This document shows positions 7,652-15,543 of a stretch of DNA of 35,209 bases, one piece after another. The notes beneath the pieces were generated by a model that was not told where the DNA came from, searched no databases, and saw only the letters and a program-made list of their open reading frames with translations. Positions within the stretch are counted from its first letter, which is position 1. Each line of letters starts with the position of its first letter. The stretch lies in contig JAEVZU010000049.1 in assembly GCA_023392075.1 (NCBI GenBank), forward strand, positions 1 through 35,209, read 5' to 3'. This DNA is from Bacillota bacterium (GTDB lineage Bacteria; Bacillota; Clostridia; Acetivibrionales; DSM-1351). The translations under genes were made by a program, and so were the position numbers.

Positions 7652-7655
7652 CTAG
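7652..7655. repeat. Left target-site duplication of the IS5 element
   Basis: CTAG directly before the left inverted repeat. Its partner after the right end (8726-8729) reads TTAG. Both fit the YTAR target of the IS5 group. Confidence 0.6.
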
Positions 7656-8725
7656 GGAAACGCTGATTTAATTAAGCCAGACACTTATGGGTATAGTATA
7701 ATAAAGGTATTAACTGAAAGGTGTCGATTTCATGAAACAGCAAACCTTTACAGATGTAGAATATTCCAACCGTAAAAGAAAAACAAAACGTGAAGAATTC
7801 CTTGAAGCAATGGACAATATTATTCCATGGTCATATTGGACAGATATTATTCGCCCTTATTATCCATCCGGAAAGCGAGGCCGTCCGCCGAAGGATATTG
7901 AAATGATGCTTCGTATGTATCTTATGCAAAACTGGTTCAACCTGTCAGATGTGGGTGTTGAAGATACAATCTATGACAGTTTTGCAATGAGGACTTTTAT
8001 GCATATAGATTTTTTGACTGAGCAGGTTCCAGATGCCACAACTTTATTGCATTTTAGACATCTGATGGAAACCAATAAAATTGGTAAAAAAATATTTGAC
8101 GATGTCAGGGAACGGTTGGATAAATCAGGGTTAATAATGCATGGCGGAACGGTTGTTGATGCAACACTGATTGCGGCACCTACATCTACTAAAAATATTG
8201 ATGGTAAACGTGATCCGGAAATGCATCAAACCAAAAAAGGGAATGAGTGGTATTTTGGAATGAAAGTTCATTCAGGAGTTGATGCAGGAAGCGGATATGT
8301 TCATACTATTACAGGAACATCAGCAAATGTCCATGATATTGTTGAAACCTCTAAACTCATACGTGAAGATGACGAGGTAGTATATGGCGACTCAGGATAC
8401 AGTGGAGCCCAAAAACGCAACGAATTCAAGGAAGATGAGCACTTATCATCAATTGAAATGCGAGTAAATGTGCGCCCATCAAGTATAAAAGTTACAGAGA
8501 AATATAAGGGAATCAACTAGCAGATAGAACACCGTAAATCATCAACGCGTAGTCAGAGCCGGTTGGAGTAAGGACTTTTGTCTGGGATAACTGCGCCTTT
8601 TTTGGGGGTAATGTACCCAAAGTGGCACAAATATAGCAAATTTGAACCCCAAAAAGGGTTATTTACTAAAAAAGCAACTTGAATTCTGAGGGGATACATT
8701 AAAAGAGTTATTAATCAGCGTTTCC
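7656..8725 (+). mobile_element. IS5-family insertion sequence, decayed
   Basis: The element is 1070 bp long. Its ends are near-perfect terminal inverted repeats: GGAAACGCTGATTTAAT at the left (from 7656) and, read inward from 8725, GGAAACGCTGATTAAT at the right. It is flanked by CTAG (7652-7655) and TTAG (8726-8729), which fits a 4-bp YTAR target duplication, typical of the IS5 group, with one base drifted. It encodes one transposase on the plus strand, broken near its C-terminus. Without a functional transposase it could move only if helped in trans. Confidence 0.9.
7732..8682 (+). pseudogene. IS5-family DDE transposase, C-terminally broken
   Basis: The intact part (262 residues, to a TAG at 8518-8520) has the IS5 N-terminal domain (GKRGRPPKDIEMMLRMYLMQ, then VPDATTLLHFRHLME). 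It also has the first two catalytic aspartates, in GGTVVDATLIAAP and YGDSGYSG. The TAG falls where this family normally has Trp (KGIN-W). In the same frame the sequence continues QIEHRKSSTRS, a recognisable piece of the next motif, then has another stop and a scrambled C-terminus ending in KKAT at 8679. The third catalytic residue (Glu, normally in the VEHPF-like motif) is lost, so the product should be inactive. The start follows GAAAGGTG. Confidence 0.88.
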
Positions 8726-8729
8726 TTAG
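8726..8729. repeat. Right target-site duplication of the IS5 element
   Basis: TTAG directly after the right inverted repeat, one base different from the left copy CTAG, so the duplication has drifted since insertion. Confidence 0.6.
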
Positions 8730-8926
8730 ATTTCGTTCTTCAGTCGGTTGTTTTCATATACTGCTTTCCATCGCTTATTTTTCATACTCTTTTATATTTC
8801 ATTTGATTGAATAATTTCTCTTTCCATTTCATCAATATTTCTTCCTAGTTTGCTGATGCTTCCACAATAAGCTATATCCGACCAACTATAATTATTTGTG
8901 ACATTTATGTACAGAATTAAAAACAT
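8726..8926 (-). pseudogene. Minus-strand ORF fragments beside the IS insertion
   Basis: Two short minus-strand frames follow one another. One has 44 codons (8926-8792, ending EMEREIIQSNEI) and one has 19 codons (8785-8726, MKNKRWKAVYENNRLKNEI), whose stop codon lies in the IS target duplication. Neither has a clear ribosome site. They look like remains of a gene truncated or eroded around the insertion. I do not recognise the family. Confidence 0.25.
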
Positions 8927-9685
8927 TGGCTAATTGTAACAATAGTGTTGATATTACAAAAAAACACATATAAGGGAGAATACTATAACGCAGTCATGCA
9001 CAGGAATTTTTGAATTAGGCGTTCCGGTTGGAAAAGCTGCAGTGGAGGAAGCGCTACAGTGGGTTCGGAGGCTATGGTCGTGGCCTTTAAAGATAATCCC
9101 AAAATCACTACAAATGTATCTACTGATAAAACAAAGATACTTATGAGTTGGTCGGCAGTAGTAGTTGCTTTTTATGGAATTGGTGATGTCGGAGTAATTC
9201 TTATTAACACTTACACTCACTCGGGTACGTGCAATTGGTTAGCTGCTGAGTTTGCTAATACGTAATAAAATTACATAATAGTATTATATACTAGAAGAAG
9301 AGCCATGTATATTAATGATATGAGATCATTTCCACTTGAAAACGTGTCGAAAAAACTATATAATCTTAAAATGACTAAACAATATATTCCATTTTTTTAT
9401 TGAATTATTGTGAAATCCCAGTTATTGCTTTGTACAAATGTTACATTTCGTTCATAGTTTATTAAAAATAATTATGGATAATTAATAAAGGATGGCCAGC
9501 CATTCTTTGGAATGGCATGTTCAAGTCTCTGGAAACAGCACGACTATTCTCTTCCCGGGATGGACGAGCCATTCTTTTGGGTGTATCAACAAAGCTAATT
9601 CCGGTAATACTCCTGAACATACAGTTATATTTATACAATTGACCGGTATGTTCCTGAATGCACGAAATAAATAGGGGGGAAAAGA
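8927..9685. other. Gene-poor stretch upstream of the Gld-like operon
   Basis: The sequence is AT-rich and has two doubtful plus-strand frames. The first (9059-9265, GTG start, or ATG at 9074) continues a frame that is open upstream to a TGA near 9030, and it lacks a ribosome site of its own. The second (9492-9674, 60 codons) has AAAGG abutting its ATG, which makes translation unlikely. Near the Gld-like operon, CCGGTAATACTCCTGAA (9601-9617) is repeated as CCGGTATGTTCCTGAAT (9643-9659), and GAACATAC (9615) forms an inverted repeat with GTATGTTC (9646). This may be a regulator site for the operon. Confidence 0.4.
9059..9265 (+). pseudogene. Possible remnant of an extracellular protein
   Basis: This 68-codon frame encodes a Val/Thr-rich segment (TNVSTDKTKILMSWSAVVVA) that reads like part of a beta-rich extracellular domain. 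Upstream the same frame continues past the start (SGWKSCSGGSATV) to a stop, so the gene may have lost its beginning. I cannot name a family. Confidence 0.2.
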
Positions 9686-10633
9686 ATGATTGAGATTCAA
9701 AATTTGACCAAAAGCTATGGTCAGATAAAGGCTGTAGACAATATCAGCTTTACAGTTGAAAAAGGTGAAGTGCTTGGTTTCCTTGGGCCTAATGGTGCCG
9801 GAAAATCAACAACCATGAATATTATAACCGGTTTCATTCCTTCTACCGAGGGTTCGGTTAAGGTTTGCGGATATGACATCATGGAAAATCCCGCAGAGGT
9901 TAAAAAAAGAATAGGCTATCTGCCTGAACTGCCGCCGTTATATATGGACATGACAGTATCAGAGTATCTCAGTTTCGTTGCTGACCTGAAAGATGTGAGC
10001 AAGAAGCAGAAAAAGAGTCAGATGGCAGACATCATGGAGCTTGTAAAATTAACCGATGTCAGAGGCAGATTGGTGAAGAATCTTTCGAAAGGCTACAAGC
10101 AAAGAGTTGGCTTGGCTCAATCACTTTTGGGCAACCCCGAGGTTCTTATACTTGATGAACCTACAGTTGGCCTTGACCCCAAGCAAATAATTGAAATCCG
10201 CAAACTTATCAAGGCACTTGGAAAACAGCATACTATCATATTAAGTTCCCATATCCTGCCTGAGGTAAGTGCTGTCTGTGAGAGAGTAGTCATTATTAAC
10301 AAAGGTAAAATTGCAGCAATCGACACGCCCGACAATCTGTCAAAGGGCATGAATACTGTCAGCAAGCTGTCGGCTACCATCGCCGGACCCAAGGGCTCGA
10401 TCAGCAATGCAATTGAGGAGATATACGGAATAAAATATGTAGAACCCCACATTGAAAAAGAAAAGGATGTAACGGAATTTATTATTGAATCAGATAAGGA
10501 AATTGATATCAGACGACCTCTATTCTTTGCAATGGCCAAGGCTGGATATCCAATCATAGAATTGAAGTCCCTTGACCTTACACTCGAAGATATATTCTTA
10601 CAGTTGACCACGCAGGAAAAGGAGGTTATATAA
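9686..10633 (+). CDS. ABC transporter ATP-binding protein, GldA-like
   Basis: This is the cytoplasmic ATPase of an ABC-2 type transporter, 315 residues. Walker A GPNGAGKST is at 34-42, the signature LSKGY at 133-137, Walker B with Asp157-Glu158 (LILDEP), and the switch histidine is His189 (SSHILPE). A C-terminal extension from about 225 resembles the accessory domain of this subfamily. GGGGGGA precedes the ATG. It heads a tight operon with an ABC-2 permease (3 bases later), a GldG-like protein and a DUF4340 protein, the arrangement called gliding-type in Bacteroidetes. The substrate is unknown, and no gliding function is implied in Clostridia. Confidence 0.92.
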   Translation: MIEIQNLTKSYGQIKAVDNISFTVEKGEVLGFLGPNGAGKSTTMNIITGFIPSTEGSVKVCGYDIMENPAEVKKRIGYLPELPPLYMDMTVSEYLSFVADLKDVSKKQKKSQMADIMELVKLTDVRGRLVKNLSKGYKQRVGLAQSLLGNPEVLILDEPTVGLDPKQIIEIRKLIKALGKQHTIILSSHILPEVSAVCERVVIINKGKIAAIDTPDNLSKGMNTVSKLSATIAGPKGSISNAIEEIYGIKYVEPHIEKEKDVTEFIIESDKEIDIRRPLFFAMAKAGYPIIELKSLDLTLEDIFLQLTTQEKEVI

Positions 10634-10636
10634 GTC

Positions 10637-11341
10637 ATGTATTCAATTTTTAAAAAAGAGTTCAAATCCTATTTTAATTCACCTACAGCTTATGTAATGA
10701 TCGGATTGTTCATATTTATTTCATCAATGCTTTTTTATATGAACCTTGCATCGGCAACAGCCGAATACAACTTCAATCTGAATTATATGGCGCTTATACT
10801 GGTGCTGATCGTTCCCATATTGACAATGAAGGTACTTGCCGATGAAAGAAAGAGCGGAACAGAGGTATTGCTTATAACCTCGCCTGCATCACTTACAAGT
10901 ATTGTTGTGGGCAAATACCTTGCTGCTTTTGCAGTATTTCTTGTTATGACAGGCATAACTTTTATTTATCCTATAATACTTGCGGTGCTTGGTGAACCTG
11001 CTGTTTCGGAAATAATTGGCGGATATGTAGGCTTTATTCTTTTAGGAGCTGCATTTATAGCCTTCGGAGTTTTTGCTTCCTCGCTGACTGAAAGCCAGAT
11101 AATTGCCGCAATAGTCAGTGTAGTAGGACTTTTATTGATGTGGCTGCTGCAGGGTATTGCTCCAGGTCTGGGAGGCATATGGGCAAAAATTCTGAACTGG
11201 TTTTCTTTATACTCCAGAACCGAGGATTTCTTTGCCGGTATACTTTCTCTCGGCCCCATAGTTTATTATTTAAGCTTTTCGGCAGTATTTGTATTCCTGG
11301 CAATTAGAGTAATAGAAAAAAGACGCTGGAGTAAGGGGTGA
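10637..11341 (+). CDS. ABC-2 type permease, GldF-like
   Basis: This is the membrane subunit paired with the GldA-like ATPase, 234 residues with about six hydrophobic segments (first near residues 18-36). The start of the protein (MYSIFKKEFKSYFNSPTAYV) is typical of the GldF-like ABC-2 permeases. The conserved ADERKSGTEVLLITSP lies in the cytoplasmic loop near residue 70. The ribosome site GGAGG overlaps the end of the ATPase gene, which implies coupled expression. Whether it exports a lipid, polymer or protein cannot be read from the sequence. Confidence 0.9.
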   Translation: MYSIFKKEFKSYFNSPTAYVMIGLFIFISSMLFYMNLASATAEYNFNLNYMALILVLIVPILTMKVLADERKSGTEVLLITSPASLTSIVVGKYLAAFAVFLVMTGITFIYPIILAVLGEPAVSEIIGGYVGFILLGAAFIAFGVFASSLTESQIIAAIVSVVGLLLMWLLQGIAPGLGGIWAKILNWFSLYSRTEDFFAGILSLGPIVYYLSFSAVFVFLAIRVIEKRRWSKG

Positions 11342-11347
11342 TAAAGA

Positions 11348-12763
11348 GTGGGAAATTTTAAATTGGACAAAAGATCTTTAAAATATGGTTCAAATTCAAT
11401 AATCTTGATAGTTGCCGTGGTTACAATAGCTGTAATTGTCAACCTGCTTGTGGGAATGGGTGACATAAAGTGGGATTTGACCAAGGATAAGCTTTATTCT
11501 ATCAGTGACGAAAGTAAAGTAATCATTAAGGATATAAAGAAGGATGTTACCATATACGGTTTGTTTGATGACGGCCAAATTGGAAACGGCGACGCATATA
11601 AGGATCTGATCAATCTCTTGGGACAATACGAAAAATTGGGGATAAAGGTTACTTATATAGATCCTGATAAGGATCCGGGAACCATAGCTTCCTTTGATAA
11701 GGACAAGACCAAGAATATAGCAAAAGGCGATTTTGTAGTAAAAAGCGGAAACAAGATTAAAAAGCTCAGTGCCCAGGATCTCTATGGACAGTCCTCCGAA
11801 TATGGAAGAATGTTCAGTGCAGAGCCCTTAATAACAGGTGCCATCAAATTTGTTACTTCAGATGTAACACCCATTGCCTATTTTGTGGAAGGCCATGACG
11901 AAAATTCGGTAGACAGCGATCTCACACAGGTAAGGACGGCACTTGAAAATAATAATATGGAAGTTAAGCAGCTCTCACTTGTTACGGAGGAGAATATCCC
12001 TGAGGATTGCAAGCTGCTTGTGTTTGCTTCACCCAAGAAAGACCTTACCGATGCCGAAATGATCAAGGTAAACGCTTACCTGAAAAAGAACGGCAGAGTA
12101 GTATTTTTATTTGATCCTGTTGAATCTGGAAATAAATTCTCGAATTTTGAAGAAGTACTTCAAGCTTATAATGTAGGTATTAATTATGATAAGGTCAAGG
12201 AACTTGATCAAAATATGCACTTGCCGGGAGATGAGTACTCCCTGGTGGCAAAGCTTGAAAGCAATGATATAAACTCTTCCTACGGCAGCAAAGAGCAGTA
12301 TTTGTTCCTGCCGGATTCAAGAAGCCTTTCCATATTGAAGAATGACAAGGAATGGCTTAAGACTTACTCACTTGCAAAAACTACAGACAAGGCTCAGGCA
12401 GCAAGTATTTTGAACCAGGGTTCAACCCAGTCCGGTCCGTTTGATCTTGCAATTGCTTCTGAAATCCAGGGCGGCAGCAAGGTGCTGGTGTTCGGTAATG
12501 GAGTATTTCTCACCGACAGGGCATTATCAAGCCAGTATTCAACTTATTTTGCAACCGGTGCAAACTACTTTGTATATACCATAGTAAACTGGATGCAGGA
12601 TAAGTCAGACCAGACAACAATTTCTTCCAAATTGGTATCAACTAAGGCTCTGACCACAAATGAAAGTCAGGTTAAGGTAATATCTATCGTTCTGATGGGA
12701 GTTCTACCGGTTCTGATAATGGGCTGCGGCTTCGTTGTTTGGTCCAGAAGGAGGCATTTGTAA
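11348..12763 (+). CDS. GldG-like ABC auxiliary protein
   Basis: This 471-residue protein has one N-terminal membrane helix (about 17-37), a large extracytoplasmic domain and a C-terminal membrane helix (about 445-464). It fits the ABC_transp_aux (GldG) family: WDLTKDKLYSISDESKVIIK near the start, ITYI/VTYIDPDKDPG, and FVEGHDENSVDSD in the middle. Such proteins accompany GldA/GldF-type transporters, perhaps as a periplasm-side sensor or assembly factor. It starts with GTG, six bases after the permease gene, with AAGGGG upstream. Confidence 0.88.
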   Translation: MGNFKLDKRSLKYGSNSIILIVAVVTIAVIVNLLVGMGDIKWDLTKDKLYSISDESKVIIKDIKKDVTIYGLFDDGQIGNGDAYKDLINLLGQYEKLGIKVTYIDPDKDPGTIASFDKDKTKNIAKGDFVVKSGNKIKKLSAQDLYGQSSEYGRMFSAEPLITGAIKFVTSDVTPIAYFVEGHDENSVDSDLTQVRTALENNNMEVKQLSLVTEENIPEDCKLLVFASPKKDLTDAEMIKVNAYLKKNGRVVFLFDPVESGNKFSNFEEVLQAYNVGINYDKVKELDQNMHLPGDEYSLVAKLESNDINSSYGSKEQYLFLPDSRSLSILKNDKEWLKTYSLAKTTDKAQAASILNQGSTQSGPFDLAIASEIQGGSKVLVFGNGVFLTDRALSSQYSTYFATGANYFVYTIVNWMQDKSDQTTISSKLVSTKALTTNESQVKVISIVLMGVLPVLIMGCGFVVWSRRRHL

Positions 12764-12766
12764 AAT

Positions 12767-14167
12767 ATGAAGTTATTCAGAAATGCTATTATTCTTGTTA
12801 TTGTTCTCGGACTTCTGGGCGGAGCATACTTTTATCTGAACAACAGAAAATCGGATAAGGGGGATGATACAGCCGCAGAGTCCACACAGTCCGAAGAAAT
12901 TTCTGTTACATCCGGTAAGCAGGAAGATGTAACTTCAATTGAGTTTGTTAATGAGAAAGGTTCCTATAAATTGGTCAGAAAAGATAATGCCTGGTCAATG
13001 GAACCCGGAATGGAATTTCCTATAAACAGCAGTTCTGTTGACTCGGCAGCAGCCGATTTAGCGGATGTAAATGCAAACAGAATTATTGAAGAAAAGGCGG
13101 CAGATCTAAGCAAGTATGGTTTGGATAAGCCCGCTGCCTCGGTTAAGGTGGGAATGAAGGATGGTTCAATTCAGGAAATTGAAGTGGGATCAGATACACC
13201 TACCAGCGACGGTGTGTATATTAAGAAAAAAGGTGAAGACAAGGTATATGTGGTAGGACTTTACTATAAGGACAAATTCACATATAACAGGGGATATTTC
13301 GCTGTAAAGGATATTTTACCTGTCGACCCTAAAACCTTGAAAAAGCTTTCATATGAGAAAAACGGCGAGCTGCAGTTTGATCTGGATATAAAATCCGAGA
13401 GCGATGTGGATATAGTAGCACCTGTTAAGGAAAAGGCTGAACCAACCGATGTGGCGGGTATGACCAATGCGGTAGTCCAATTGGCTATTGCTGATATTGT
13501 GGATGAAAATCCTGATCTGGTCCAATACGGACTGGATAAGCCTGCCTTTGCCCTGGAATATGGTGACGGTAAAACTACAAAGAAGATATTGTTTGGTAAA
13601 GAGCTTGAAAAAGGGAAAACAGCATATGCCAAATATCCTGACGGAAAGAGCGTATTTACCGTTGATATTTCACCCCTGACCTTCCTGGATGTGAAATTCA
13701 GCAATATTGTAAATACTTTCGTATTCCTGCCGAATATCAATGATGTAAACAAGGTTGAACTTACAATTGACGGTAAGACTATTGTATCAGACATAACGAC
13801 AGTCAAGGATGATTCAGACAAGGATACCTTCAAGGTTGACGGAAAAGATGCAAACATGGAGGACAGCAATTCCAAATCACTGTTCAGAAACTTCTATTCG
13901 GCTATGATAGGTATTACCATGAACAGGTACGAGGCAGGTGCAAAGCCGGCAGGAACACCCGAAGTAACTATCAAGTACTTTATGAAGCCTGATTCAAAGC
14001 CTGTAACCATCGAGTATATACCAAAAGACGAAAATTACTTCTATGCTGTGAAGGATGGAGTCTATACTAACAGAGTTGTACTGAAGTCGGTACTTGATGA
14101 AGCCGATGGAATAAGAGCAACCTATAAAGCTCTCAAAGAAGCCATTGATAAAGGTGAAAAGAAGTAA
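12767..14167 (+). CDS. DUF4340 membrane-anchored protein
   Basis: This 466-residue protein begins with a single membrane helix (residues 4-25) and an Asp/Ser-rich linker. The extracytoplasmic part contains at least two copies of the DUF4340 module, each with a YGLDKPA motif (SKYGLDKPAASVKVG near residue 117 and VQYGLDKPAFALEYG near 257). Each copy is followed by a strand-rich segment naming a value (VYVVGLY, SVFTVDI). It follows the GldG-like gene by 3 bases and ends the operon. It probably works with the transporter at the outer membrane face, but its biochemical role is unknown. Confidence 0.87.
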   Translation: MKLFRNAIILVIVLGLLGGAYFYLNNRKSDKGDDTAAESTQSEEISVTSGKQEDVTSIEFVNEKGSYKLVRKDNAWSMEPGMEFPINSSSVDSAAADLADVNANRIIEEKAADLSKYGLDKPAASVKVGMKDGSIQEIEVGSDTPTSDGVYIKKKGEDKVYVVGLYYKDKFTYNRGYFAVKDILPVDPKTLKKLSYEKNGELQFDLDIKSESDVDIVAPVKEKAEPTDVAGMTNAVVQLAIADIVDENPDLVQYGLDKPAFALEYGDGKTTKKILFGKELEKGKTAYAKYPDGKSVFTVDISPLTFLDVKFSNIVNTFVFLPNINDVNKVELTIDGKTIVSDITTVKDDSDKDTFKVDGKDANMEDSNSKSLFRNFYSAMIGITMNRYEAGAKPAGTPEVTIKYFMKPDSKPVTIEYIPKDENYFYAVKDGVYTNRVVLKSVLDEADGIRATYKALKEAIDKGEKK

Positions 14168-14207
14168 TAAGCCGGATAGGGCAAATTAATAAAATGTAAT
14201 GTGAAGG

Positions 14208-14291
14208 GCAGCTCCCTCATAGAATTATACAGAGGCTTTAACCTCAGGAACAGAAGGTTCCAAATATTCTATGTTGGGAGTTGCTTTTTTT
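14208..14291 (+). terminator. Three-way-junction terminator or leader hairpin
   Basis: The outer stem pairs GCAGCTCCC-T-CATAGAAT (14208-14225) with ATTCTATG-TT-GGGAGTTGC (14266-14284). Inside are two small hairpins, GAGG/CCTC (14232-14245) and GGAAC/GTTCC (14247-14261). A run of seven T follows (14285-14291). It should end the Gld-like operon. The 3' arm contains GGGAG (14276-14280), the likely ribosome site of the next gene, so the same stem could also control that gene. Confidence 0.75.
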
Positions 14292-15384
14292 GATTAAAGG
14301 AGAATTCGGTAATATTTTAAAGGTAGCATTTTTGTATATGGCAACCATAATCGGAGCAGGATTTGCATCGGGGCAGGAGATCATACAGTTCTTTTCAATG
14401 TATTATGCAGGAGGCTTTTTTGGGATAATACTGGCAGGCCTGCTGTTTTCCATTGTAGGATATGTGGTCCTCAATAAAGTTTATACTGAAAGAATAAGCA
14501 GCTATGACGAATTTTTGTTCCCAATGACAGGCTATTTTCTTGGCAGGCTGATGGAATTCATAGTAATGCTGTTTATGGCCTGCATAATGTGTGTGATGGT
14601 TGCCGGGCTGGGAAACGTACTTACAGAACTTACAGGATTGGATTACAGATATTGTGTTGCCATAGGTGCGGCAGCTACTCTTGTTGCAATAATGACAAAT
14701 ATAAAGGGAATTGTGGCAATAAGCTCCCTTGTATCACCGGTGCTTATTGCAGGAATAATATTTGTGGGTTTTTACATTCTGGCATCAAAGGATACTTCTG
14801 TTTTCAATATATCCGAAAAGGTAAAGGTCGTTACCAACAACTGGGTATTCTCGGCGATACTCTATGTGAGCTATAACACAATACTTTCCACGGTATTGAT
14901 GTCCAGAATGCTTCCATACCTTAAGACAGGCAAGGTCGGCAAATGGGGTGGCATACTTGGCGGCGGAATGCTTTGCATAACAGCGCTTGTTATAAATTCG
15001 GCACTCTACTCCTTTTATCCTCATTCAATAATATCCGAAATACCGGTGCTTGGGATTATTCAAAACAACAGCAAACTTCTGGCCAATATTTACAGCATAA
15101 TTCTAATACTCGCCATGTATACCTCAGCTGTAACTGCCGGTTATTGCCTGACCGAAAGAATCAGTGCAAAAATGAAAGTCAGCTACAAACTTGTTGGGGC
15201 TGTGCTTTGTGCAGTAGCCATACCAATGTCGTCACTGGGTTTTTCAAGCCTGATAGCTACCCTGTATCCCGTATTTGGGTACCTTGGGCTGTTCCTGCTG
15301 TTCATCATACTTTTCCAATTTATAAAAGGCCATTTTACAGCTGAGGCGGGGGTTCGAAGCGGGGGCAGCCCCAAAAAGTCATGA
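14290..15384 (+). CDS. YkvI-like polytopic membrane protein
   Basis: This 364-residue protein has about ten hydrophobic segments and the family motif GAGFASGQEI near residue 22. It belongs with YkvI-type proteins, distant relatives of amino-acid/sodium symporters; the substrate is unknown. The start is uncertain. TTG at 14290 lies nine bases after GGGAG, while a TTG at 14281 abuts that site. A later AAAGGAG (14296-14302) has no ordinary start codon at the right distance. I choose 14290, which lies within the T-tract of the preceding hairpin. The C-terminal tail is Gly/Ser/Lys-rich. Confidence 0.78.
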   Translation: MIKGEFGNILKVAFLYMATIIGAGFASGQEIIQFFSMYYAGGFFGIILAGLLFSIVGYVVLNKVYTERISSYDEFLFPMTGYFLGRLMEFIVMLFMACIMCVMVAGLGNVLTELTGLDYRYCVAIGAAATLVAIMTNIKGIVAISSLVSPVLIAGIIFVGFYILASKDTSVFNISEKVKVVTNNWVFSAILYVSYNTILSTVLMSRMLPYLKTGKVGKWGGILGGGMLCITALVINSALYSFYPHSIISEIPVLGIIQNNSKLLANIYSIILILAMYTSAVTAGYCLTERISAKMKVSYKLVGAVLCAVAIPMSSLGFSSLIATLYPVFGYLGLFLLFIILFQFIKGHFTAEAGVRSGGSPKKS

Positions 15385-15543
15385 TGACGGTGAGAACAAG
15401 CTGCTAAGCAAATTTGTTGTGGGAATAGTGGATATATTATGTCCCGTATGCTAAACTTTTACTATACGAAGGACGATAAATAAAAGGAAGCGGAAGTTAA
15501 ATATTGTTGGTTACTAAAGAAAAAGCTTTGAGGTGAAGTAATA
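15385..15543. other. Intergenic leader of the DUF5711 gene
   Basis: I see no gene and no clear terminator. A weak CGTAT/ATACG hairpin lies at about 15448-15471. A promoter is likely in this stretch, but no -35/-10 pair is convincing. Confidence 0.4.

Noticed and set aside
9492..9674. A 60-codon gene before the Gld-like operon
   Set aside because: AAAGG touches its ATG with no spacing, and the translation shows no recognisable features; it is kept only as part of the gene-poor stretch.
13264..13875. A 203-codon minus-strand frame inside the DUF4340 gene
   Set aside because: It is antisense to a well-supported gene, without ribosome site or recognisable domain.
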